Assembly: GCA_022478985.1 (NCBI GenBank)
Contig: JAKSZP010000020.1
Coordinates: 124,001 to 188,000, forward strand
Direction of reading: 5' to 3'
Source: Massospora cicadina
Lineage: Eukaryota > Entomophthoromycota > Entomophthoromycetes > Entomophthorales > Entomophthoraceae
DNA length: 64,000 nt
Shown: piece after piece, positions 12,467 to 20,900 of the stretch
Layout: every line of letters starts with the position of its first letter
Position numbering within the stretch: the stretch's first letter is position 1
The notes under the pieces: model-generated
Told to the model about the DNA's origin: nothing
Seen by the model: the letters and a program-made list of their open reading frames with translations, nothing else
Databases searched by the model: none
Made by a program: the position numbers and the translations under genes

Positions 12467-12878
12467 TGTTGGCGCTAAAGTTCTCTAGACTGTTGCCGAG
12501 ATCTGAAGGTGTCTCAAAGCTGGAAATTTGGAAAGGGCGCTGAGAAGGAAATGAAAAATAGGTTAGAATACCAAGTCCTTTATTAAATTCAAAAGGGTAT
12601 AATATTTATAGAGTGAGTGAGGACACGGTGCCTCAGGGATTTTTGGGACCCCATCCATTCAGAATCTTTCCTGATCTTCCAGAATGGCTGCCTCATGGGC
12701 ATCCTCAATGGAATTCGAGCCCACTTGACTAAATTGGTGAAACGCCACCCCATGTGACTCAGAATTGGGGAGGAGGTTCATGAAGCCAATTTCACTTAGA
12801 TAGGTTTGGAAACCAAGTTTGGTATGGCTTGATCTAGAAGTGTAGAATTTGATTAATTTTTTATCTCAAAGTCCAACA
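12467..12878 (-). repeat. 3' LTR of Ty3-B (412 bp)
   Basis: Begins TGTTGGCGCTAAAGTTCTCT and ends TCTCAAAGTCCAACA, with 6-bp inverted ends TGTTGG/CCAACA. Aligns along its whole length with 18550-18963, including GGAAATTTGGAAAGGGCGC, AAGTCCTTTATTA and CCCCATCCATTCAG. Confidence 0.92.
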
Positions 12879-12879
12879 A

Positions 12880-12889
12880 CGCCCCCCTC
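12880..12889 (-). promoter_or_regulatory. Ty3-B polypurine tract
   Basis: CGCCCCCCTC on the plus strand, i.e. GAGGGGGGCG on the coding strand, directly inside the 3' LTR where plus-strand synthesis would be primed. Ty3-C has the equivalent (ACCCCCTC at 43611). Confidence 0.75.
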
Positions 12890-12899
12890 AAGATCCTGT

Positions 12900-13980
12900 T
12901 GGGGGGGTTACAGCTGAAGGAACTGACCATGCACCCAATTGACTATGGTCCCTTGGTTGACGTTAGCAATGGAGTACTTAGACTTCACCATATGAATGAA
13001 ATTATAGGGTCCAAACCAAAGGACGTCTATCTTATTTTGTCAGCCTCCAGGTTGATGGTAATAGAAGAGAACAAGGTCAATTAATTGAAAAATTAGTAAA
13101 TATAGTCATCCGAGATTAAATCAGGATGTCTCACTTCCAGTAGTGGTGACTATATCTTGGGTGGCTAGTACTTGAAGCTGGACAATTCCTTTGGCTAAGT
13201 CCCTCATAGTTAATTCAGAGCTCTCAGGTGTGGAGGTCTTGAGAAATGGATGGATGCTACTTGGTAGACGAAGTGCCCGCCCATATAGGGTTTTTAATGG
13301 GGACATCTTGATGACTCGGTGGTAGCTTACCCTGTAGGAATGCAAAGCGCTAGGTAGGTAATGGTTCCAATGGGCAGGACATGAGACAGCTAATTTTTGT
13401 AGAATGGAAGTAAGAGTTGCGTTAGCGCGTTTTACTGCCCCATTAGTAGAGGGGTGGTAGGGGGCAGCAAAACTCTGGTTAGTGCCAAATAGCGAGGTAA
13501 GTTCTTGTACTACCTGTGATGTGAAGTTTAATCCATTGTCCAAAAGTAAGGTTTGGGGCACCCATGCTGGGTGAAATGGATCAAACGAGGAAGAGGGCTG
13601 TAGCTTTGGAAGTGGCAGCTTAGACCAAAATTACTTCAACCCACTTGGTCAAGTGGTCCAAGGCTAGGTTAATATACTTATGACCATGCATCCCAGTGTG
13701 AATGAGGCGCACCACATCAATGCTAACTACATTGAAGGGCCCAGTCAGGGCAACAACAGAATGTTGAAATCAATAATTGGCTTGCTCTTGAGATTGGTAA
13801 GTCATAAATGCTTCCAGGACCTCTTGGATAGTTTCTACTATTTAGTCCCAGTAGCATCATGACTTCAGCCATTCGTGAGTCTTCTTAATGGCCCCATGTC
13901 CCCCAGTGAAATGGTCTTCTAGAATAACATCAGTTTGGGAGGAGGGGCTGACATAAGGGAGCCACTTCTTATTGATCTTC
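12900..13980 (-). pseudogene. Ty3-B integrase
   Basis: Right to left: a His-rich zinc-binding entry near 13920-13860 (EDHFTGGHGAIKKTHEWLKS), then the core with VVSIDVV and DHLTKWVEV (about 13720-13640), then LLLDNGLNFTSQVVQEL (13549-13500) carrying the second catalytic Asp. The third catalytic position is in the word NGAVKRANATL at about 13440-13410, where related integrases have Glu (NG-VER-N). Here it is Lys, so the DDE triad is broken. A C-terminal WFGPYNFIHMV stretch (about 13020-12980) resembles the GPY-type end of gypsy integrases. Stops occur throughout. Confidence 0.82.
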
Positions 13981-14199
13981 TTATAAAGCAGCCCATCCTT
14001 AATTTGAGTGTCTCAAGTCATCCTTTGGAGTTCAGCTTGGACCTCAGGGGTTTCCGACACCCACTGCTCAGGTCGGCCTATTAGATCATACAGCCAGTAC
14101 TCCTCAGGGGTCAACGCTGCTAGAATCAGCATCCTGAAGAGGCCGTCAGCGTTTTGGTTAATTGTGCCGGCACAATGTATGATGGTGAAATCATAGCTC

Positions 14200-15620
14200 T
14201 GCAGTTGTAAAGCCCACCTGGCTAATCAGCCATCTGGTTCTTTCATTTGCTGGAGCCACCAGAGCAAGGAGTGGTCTGTAATAATAGTAAAATGAGTACC
14301 GTAGAGATAAGGTGGAAATGTTTGATGGCTAGCATTACCTCTCAGTAACACTGTAGTTCCACTCAGCTTTACTTAGCGTCTTGCTAAAGTAGGCCACGAG
14401 ATGGTCGACCTGGTTTTCATAATGTTGGGCTATGATAGCCCCTGACAGCGATGTCACTCACATCTGTGAACAACAAAAAGGGTTGGTTAAAGCGCGGGTG
14501 AACTAGAATGAGTTAGTAAATAGAGCCATACGTAAGGCATTAAAAGCCTGTTCCTGTTCAGGCCGCCAATCAAATGGTACATTATTCTGCAGGAGGTAGA
14601 ACAGTGGCTCTGCTAGGTTGGCAAACTGGGGGATAAACTGACGATAATAGCCCACCATGCCAAGAAAGACCTGGATATCTGTTAAGCTTTTGAGACGTGA
14701 CATCTTCTCTTTGGAGTCGACTTTGTTTGGTATAGGCTGGATGCCATGCTTGGAGACTTTGTGTCTTAGAAACTCCAGCTCAGATTGGAAAAAGGAGCAC
14801 TTTGATGGTTTGAACATGATAGAGGCCTTCTAAAGCCTTTCCAAGACTTCTCTGAGATGCTCAACATGTCCATTAAAGGTTTATGAGAAGAGAGTAATGT
14901 CATCCGGGTAGACGAGGATGCATGAACGCTTCAAGTCCCCAAGGATCCCGTCCATGGCACGTTGGAAAGTGGCTGGGGCGTACAGAGGCCTTGGGGAATC
15001 TTGGTGGGCTCAAATAGCCTTTCGTTAGCGATGAGAGCGCACTTGGCTTAGTCTTCAGGGGCATGATTGACCTGCCAAAATCCGCTGGCAAGGTCCATGG
15101 CCAAAAAGCACTGAGAAATGGCAAGCAGATGGAGGGAGTCGTCAATATGAGGTAAAGGGTAACTGTCCTTCTTGGTGATGGAGTTAAGTCGCTGATAATC
15201 CATCACCACCCAGTAGCTGCCGTCCTTTTTCCAAACCAGCAGAAGAGGGGAGGCCTAAGGGCTGCGTGATGGTACCAGAAGTCTGACGTCAAGTAGTTGT
15301 TTGAGTTCCTTCGTCACCTGGGCCTCTTTAACCTTGCTCTTTCAGTAAGGCCGGGATCAGAATGAGGGATTGTCCCCAGTTTCCACATGGTATAGGATCC
15401 GTTCATTCTTTCAAAGTCATAGGTCAAGGTTGAGAATAGGTCTTAGTACTCCTTTAAAAACTCTTGGACCTTATGTTGCTGCCAATAAAGAGGTCCTTAC
15501 CAATATTGGTGTTGACCAGGCTATCCAAAAAGTGGTGACTCCGAGCTAAAGTCCCTTAAGTCCCCAAAGCTTTGGACATCAGCAACAGCCTCTACTGGTA
15601 GAAGGTGGACATAGGAGGTG
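14200..15620 (-). pseudogene. Ty3-B reverse transcriptase and RNase H
   Basis: Reverse transcriptase words in order: SYWVVMDYQRLNSITKKDSYPLPHIDD (split here as SYWVVMDYQRLNS then ITKKDSYPLPHIDD, about 15220-15140), FLAMDLASGFWQV (15110-15070), PQGLC (near 14990), then the catalytic box YPDDITLFS (14915-14890), where the usual second residue is aliphatic. FLGMVGYYRQFIPQFA (14680-14630) and DWRPEQEQAFNALR (14570-14530) mark the RT-RNase H junction of Ty3/gypsy elements. VAYFSKTLSKAEWNYS (about 14400-14350) belongs to RNase H. The frame is interrupted several times. Confidence 0.88.
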
Positions 15621-15739
15621 TGACTGCTTGGACATATGATTTTTGGTTTATCAGTGAGGTTGTCCAACAACACGGATATAGATCTAGCATACGCAGGATA
15701 AGAATCCCTGGGCATGTCAGCACCTCTTTTGTGGATGGG

Positions 15740-16350
15740 TTGTCTAGGTCTCAGATTTCCAATAGGTATCCCGAGGGAATTTTAACATGGACCCAGGTGT
15801 CAGCAATGACTTGGGACTTTAGAGGTATTGTAGTGCCCCTAGGTAAGTAAATTGGCATGCCTTCCTGTCCATCGAAAGCAGAAGGTGGTTTATTGGACTC
15901 AGGAGCCCCTGATATGATATTTGGGCCAATTGATTTGGCCTTCATTCTCCAATGACAGGCTTAGGCTTTGATCTCAGTCTTAGAGTAACGAGAAGTTCCA
16001 AAGATCAGAGGGATCCGATTCCACAGTAGGGATAGAAAGCTGCCATTATATTAGAGCACCGCTAAATAATCTCAAATGAAATGAGTTCCAAGGAGCAAAT
16101 CATAGCTTGGGTTATCTAGAGTGACTGTGGGTGTTTACAGCAAGCTTCCCAAACTTCAATGGCAGAGAGGAATAACTCCTATAGATCGGGTTCATTGTGG
16201 GCCAGCTGTGCCATAAGCCATATAGTGTGGCAAATCCAGAGTGATCTTAACGTGCTTCATCAGCTTGGATGATATGGCGTTCATGGGGGAACCACTGTCA
16301 ACTATGGCGAGGACCAGAATCTTGTGAACCCACACTGCGACTCAAGTATC
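15740..16350 (-). pseudogene. Ty3-B aspartic protease (retropepsin-like)
   Basis: Contains ILVLAIVDSGSPMNAISSKL at about 16325-16265. This has the hydrophobic-hydrophobic-Asp-Ser-Gly-Ser pattern of a retroviral-type aspartic protease active site, with the catalytic Asp intact. The downstream block with GQEGMPIYLPRGTT (15870-15830) is conserved in Ty3-A and Ty3-C. It lies between Gag and reverse transcriptase as expected. Stops separate it from both neighbours. Confidence 0.8.
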
Positions 16351-16399
16351 CAGACTTCCAAAATGGGGCGGTAATGTAAAAAACATGGGAGAGTCATTG

Positions 16400-18265
16400 G
16401 AAGAAGAATAAGTGGTATCAATTTCTTTATTTTCATTAGATACCAAAACTTCTTATTCAGGTATGACAGTTCCAGGTTCATTCTAGGAGGATACTTGAGG
16501 CTGAGTAGGGGTGTCAGTATGGAGTGCCTCGTCCTTCATGATGATAACCCTTTTCCTGCCTCCTTGGCAAGTCATTTCCAGCAGATTTTGGCACTGTCTG
16601 AAGCTTTTACATTATGTGCATCAAGTTCGTGGATTCTTCTGGTTTTCAACCACATGGACCCTAGGTTGGTTAGAGGGGCCTGTAGTTGTAGCCTTAAAGT
16701 GTAGAGTCAAGGCAGGGATCTCATCAAGTTTTTCCTTGATCTCCTGAATGCAGGTGAACCCATTATTCTGCCCGTCATATGCATCTGAACCTCAGGGCAG
16801 GATCCCAAACCAGAAATGACAGCAGTAATAGCGTCATCCAGGGTGATAAGATTTATATTGACCAAGGGTTGCGCTTGGGTATTAAAGCGGTTGGCAAACC
16901 CCATGGGGTTTTATCCTTTATTCAGTCAGATGCCCATGAACGCTTGCTTTTGGTTGGACAGGGTTTGGTTGCTGCCAAACTATTGGATTAAGGCTGTATG
17001 GACCTGTTCCCAGGTGTTACACTTCTTCAAATGGGGGTCATGATCTCCCATGCGGTGCTATCTAGGCAGGAGTGGATATGCTTCACCTTCTGCCGATTGG
17101 TGGCCTCCTCCATGGAACTCTCAAAGGCTTACAGGAAGAAGGCTATATTTTCCCTGTCTGGGGGTGAACCTTTCCTTATAACTAGGTTTAAAGTTAGTTA
17201 TAATAGGAGTGGAAAGGGTGTTAACACCAGGGATGGGCACCGGCTCAGAGATCTCAGTCTACGCATAATCTTGGGGAGCCCACTGATTCAGCTGTCGCTG
17301 CAAGCCTTCTAAGGCCTCCTGGATGTAGTCCCAATTTCGGCTGAGGGTGGAAGCAGAAGCCTTATTTGCAACCTACTCCTTTAGGGATTGGATCTCGGTG
17401 CTCTGAAGGTCAAGCTGGCCTTTGAGGGTGGTCAAACAGGGTTTGAACCCTCGGCAAGTTTGTTCAAGTTGGGAGATATGAGCATCTGTGAGCTTAGTAA
17501 AGGCACTGAAGTTATCCATTTCATCTGACAATGCCTTGATTTAGCCCTAGGGTCAAGGGGGCTTACATCTGATTAAAATCTACATCTCTGCACTACATTT
17601 TGTATCTGATCACGTAGGGCAGCCAGGGCTGTTATCACATCCCTCCACCATGGGTCTTTGGGACCACCAGGTGCTGAGAAACCTGAGGGCCCTTGAGGCC
17701 TGCAGGGTCCCTCGGTCCCCTTAGTCCTTGACGCCCTTTGGGGCCTTTAGCCCCCTAGGCCCTTCCAGTCCTGTACTCATGAAGGGGTAGTCACAAGAGG
17801 CCAGATCCTTATAGTGCTGTTGCAGGGCCCGTACCAGTTCTTCAACCTGGAGGAGATGCTGATTCCAAGTTTCCTCAAGAAGATGAACGATTTGATGCAG
17901 CTGGTCCTCAAGGTAGCAAGAGATTCCGCTGTATAATATCACACTTTGATCTCGGACCTCATTGATCAATCGTCAGTTATAAGTAATGGCTTCAAAGTTG
18001 TCATGCACAAAGGAGGAGGCAGCGTCGTATAAGTTGATGATGTGTGTATGTAAGGTTTGGGTGAGCCCCAGTTGTCAGGAGACTTCTTGATGGGTAACCC
18101 AACTAGTTGGAGTAGGTGATAGATAACTGGATGGACAAATTTTGTGAAGGTAGCATTCAGGTCCCAGGGTGAGTTCTCCTGCTGGCAGCTGGGCCAAGTC
18201 ATAGAGGTCCCACATGGCGGAAGGTACAGAAGAGGCACATGAGTGGCTGGAGTGGGCACTCATGG
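16400..18265 (-). pseudogene. Ty3-B Gag with coiled coil, collagen-like stretch and capsid-like domain
   Basis: Right to left: a poorly conserved N-terminal region (18265-17970). Then a helical segment with ISCYLEDQLHQIVHLL, ETWNQHLLQVEELVRAL and QQHYKDLAS (17930-17800), likely coiled coil. Then a Gly-X-Y run (GLEGPRGLKAPKGVK at 17772-17728, continuing after a frameshift as GLRGPRDPAGLKGPQ). Then a helical piece ITALAALRDQIQNVV and a capsid-like region (about 17160-16710) with SSMEEATNRQKVKHIHSCL, TPGNRSIQ and MGFANRFNTQAQPLVNI, as in Ty3 Gag proteins. A Cys-rich, basic end (about 16650-16560) is a decayed zinc knuckle. Stops and frameshifts throughout. The collagen-like insert is the odd feature. 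Confidence 0.75.
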
Positions 18266-18362
18266 AGTAGATGTCATTTATTAATTTTTGGACGCCATCA
18301 TTAAGGGTTTCATACTAAAGTTGGTATTAGCTCCCATCAACAGATGGCAGAGAGAGGTGGAA

Positions 18363-18442
18363 TGTAGCCCAGAATTCTAACCTCTCGGGCTGCGATGGTG
18401 GTGTTGCATACCACAAGGTACTAACCCATCGAGCAATGCTTC
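18363..18442 (-). other. tRNA-like leader segment of Ty3-B
   Basis: On the minus strand, GCTCGATGGGTTAGTACC resembles a D-arm or pol III A box. A 5-bp stem GTGGT/ACCAC encloses the 7-nt loop ATGCAAC (U33 present, anticodon position GCA; stem at 18398-18402 and 18410-18414 on the plus strand). GAGAGGTTAGAATTCTGG resembles a T-arm or B box. Homologous sequence lies at the same place in Ty3-A and Ty3-C. The acceptor stem is not convincing, so I do not call a tRNA gene. Confidence 0.45.
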
Positions 18443-18530
18443 TCAACTGACCAGCTGATTGGTCTTCAGGGCTGCTAGTATTTTAGATTGTTTGTGATAT
18501 ACGTTTTCACTTAAGACAGCTAGGAGCCCC

Positions 18531-18546
18531 CTGTAGTGAGCACCAC
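18531..18546 (-). promoter_or_regulatory. Ty3-B primer-binding site
   Basis: Coding strand TGGTGCTCACTACAG begins four bases inside the 5' LTR. The paired tRNA would end CTGTAGTGAGCACCA. Same site in Ty3-A and Ty3-C. Confidence 0.75.
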
Positions 18547-18549
18547 ATT

Positions 18550-18963
18550 TGTTGGCTCTACAGTTCTCTAAACTGTCACCAAGGTCCAAAGGTGGTTTGA
18601 AGCCGAAATTTGGAAAGGGCGCCAAGAAGGAAAGAGAATATAGGTTAGAATACTAAGTCCTTTATTAGGTTGAAAAGGATTAAATATTTATAGGGTGAGT
18701 GGGGACACAGTGCATCAGGGATTGTTGGGGCCCCATCCATTCAGGATCTTTCTTGATCTTCCAGAATGGAGGCCTCGTGGGCATTCTCAATGGATTTCGT
18801 TGCCCACCTGACCGAATTAGTGGAAACGCTGCCCCACTTGACTCAGGAATTGGAGAGGAGGTTCCTGAAGCCAATTTCCCTTGGATAGGTTTGGGAACTG
18901 ATTTGGTACAGCTTGATCCAAGAAGTGGGGAATTTGATTTGTTTGTTATCTCAAATTATGACA
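18550..18963 (-). repeat. 5' LTR of Ty3-B (414 bp)
   Basis: Begins TGTTGGCTCTACAGTTCTCT and ends TCTCAAATTATGACA; aligns with 12467-12878 end to end. The next bases GTACT repeat the left flank GTACC, and LINE A3 resumes. Confidence 0.9.
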
Positions 18964-18968
18964 GTACT
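18964..18968. repeat. Target-site duplication of Ty3-B, right copy
   Basis: GTACT, partner of GTACC at 12462-12466. Confidence 0.75.
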
Positions 18969-20882
18969 GGCCATGGAGAATGATATCAGTTTTGGAGACG
19001 TTAAGTGCGGCGTTACTGGAACTGGAGTAATCCTGGATAGTAGCCTCTAGCGTGCATGCATCCTGGTTGTTAAACACCCCAACCACACAATTGGCAGCAG
19101 ATGTCAGCATCTTAACTGGTGCTTGGCCTTGCACATGGACACCAGTGAGCGGGCATTCACATTGCATAAAAGTGAGTTGAGGCTGAAGTTGTACAAGAGT
19201 GGGCTTAAAGGGTCCCTTGGCGGAGGCCCCTTTGAGAGTGAACCACATCAGTGAGGAATCCAGGGCCACGCACAGCTATTGTGACGGATTCAATAAGCAA
19301 CATCAGCCAATTAATGAACTAATGGGGAAGGTGGATCTTGTATAGGCATGCTTTGAGGTAACCCAGTTGACCCTATTATAAGCTTTCTGCTGGTCTAAGA
19401 AAACAAGTGCCCCAGTAGCCGTGGATTGGCAGACATTGGCTACGGTGTGTATATTGTCCCATATAGTCTGCTTAGGGAATCAAACTGAATTGCTCAGAAG
19501 AGATTATATCAGAGGCAACTTTCCCTAGGCGGTTGGCCATAATTTTAGTAAGTAATTTAGTATCTGTGTTAGCAAGTGAGATGGGGCGCCAGTTGGGCAA
19601 GTCCATCTTATCCCCTTTTTTATACAGCGTTATCATATAAACGCCCTTGCCTCCAGGAAGGAGGCGCGTTTCTAACAGACACTAGTTTATTGATTCTAGC
19701 AATAAAAAGGAGAAGAAATTAAACAATCATTTATAGAATTTATATAAAATCCCATCTGGACCTGGGAATTTCATGTGTAATGCACCACAAATGGCATCTC
19801 AGAGATTGTCCCAAGTAATTAAATTCATCAACTCTGAGGAATGGGAAATGGTGCAGATACATGCGCCATTTAAAAATTCATCAATTTTTAGGTAATTTAA
19901 CTGCCCTGGATTGGTACAAATTGGAGTAATAGTTTCAGACTTTGATTGCCACTTTGGTTGGAGTTTCTGCAATGGAGTGGTCCAGCCGCCTCACATGTGT
20001 GCAGGCTAAACTCTGTCATGGCGTGAAAATTTTTTTGGAAAAAATAGGTAGAGCATGTGTTGCCCAATGTAATATTTTTCGCCTTGAACTGAACACAAAC
20101 TTGATTTTTGTGTTCTCTTACCAGTGCGTTGAGATGAGCAGACACTTCTGCTCACTTATGGCCCCAAGCTGGGCTGTACCCTGCAGCAGGGTCATTTGAC
20201 TCCATGTGGTCCATTTCTGCTAGCGTGCACTTAATGACCACCAAGGAAGCCTGAGAGCAACGCGATGAGAGGTGGCATGCCTGACAGATGGTGTTCACTT
20301 TAAATGTTGACCAGGTAGTAAGTGAGTTCGCACAGAATATTGTGGCAAACTCTTAGTGCCAAAAATTTCAGTGTCCATTCATGAGGAAAACCTGGGTGAA
20401 GTGATCTTGGCAGGACAAAGTTTGCACCACTTTGGCGCCTGTGCCGCTGGGCTTTACAAAGTGAAGGAATTTGACACCAACCTATGGTAAGAGAGATTTG
20501 ATTTTATTCATCATAAAGTATACAATCTGGGACTAAAAGTTCAAAAGGGCAAGAATATGGTCAATGCGGGAATTAGACATCAGCTGACTGTTGTGCAAAT
20601 GGGGATGGGACATGTTGGGGAGCAGCGGTGCATGTTTGGGGATGGTATCAAAAAGCCCCAAAGTAAATTTTAGAATGCGTAGTTTGACATGCCCCTAGGG
20701 GGTTGGAGTTGAAGGCCGGCTGTCAGTGTCTGGGCTTGGACCAGAAGTACAGGTCTCCAACCACAAGAGGGTCAGGAGAAAGTGGGAGGGTAGTTACGGC
20801 TGAGAGGAATTCCTGGTGAGCCCATGCACAGGTCAGGGCATAAACATTAATGATAGCGTGCACTTCATCATCTAATGAAAAG
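18969..20882 (-). pseudogene. LINE A3 ORF2, endonuclease end and reverse transcriptase part
   Basis: Read right to left: an endonuclease tail with DDEVHAIINVYA (20865-20830) and SRIDHILA (near 20570-20540), which are APE-type LINE endonuclease words. A linker follows with AHLNALVREHKNQVCVQF (about 20140-20060), shared with A1. The reverse transcriptase fingers and palm run from about 19800 to 18970. The catalytic box, FADD in A1 and A2, reads AANC at about 19100, so both Asp residues are lost. The 5' truncation at 20882 removes ORF1 and the endonuclease start. Confidence 0.8.
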
Positions 20883-20900
20883 GCTTATTCCACCAATTTA
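20883..20900. repeat. Target-site duplication of LINE A3, right copy
   Basis: GCTTATTCCACCAATTTA; see 10886-10903. Confidence 0.9.

Larger units (their letters stand above)
12467..18963 (-). mobile_element. Complete Ty3/gypsy-type element Ty3-B (6.5 kb)
   Basis: Minus-strand element with two alignable LTRs, a polypurine tract, a primer-binding site and, right to left, Gag, protease, reverse transcriptase, RNase H and integrase. The order protease-RT-RNase H-integrase places it in the Ty3/gypsy group rather than Ty1/copia. It sits inside LINE A3, so it is younger than that LINE. The two LTRs have diverged clearly and all reading frames are broken, so it is an old, inactive insertion. Confidence 0.93.
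10904..20882 (-). mobile_element. LINE A3, 5'-truncated, split by Ty3-B
   Basis: Minus-strand non-LTR retrotransposon. Its 3' end is at 10904 and its 5' truncation point at 20882, inside the endonuclease domain. Removing the Ty3-B element (12467-18963) and its duplicated 5 bp leaves about 3.5 kb of continuous LINE sequence homologous to LINE A1 (37569-42830) and A2 (27124-29690). It is bounded by the 18-bp duplication at 10886-10903 and 20883-20900. The 3' end carries the family tail (GGCCAACCATGGGACGG on the plus strand) and an AATAAA-like finish rather than a long poly(A). Confidence 0.9.

Noticed and set aside
18363..18442. A genuine tRNA-Cys gene
   Set aside because: The anticodon-like loop reads GCA, but acceptor and D stems do not pair convincingly and the block is a shared part of three retrotransposon leaders.
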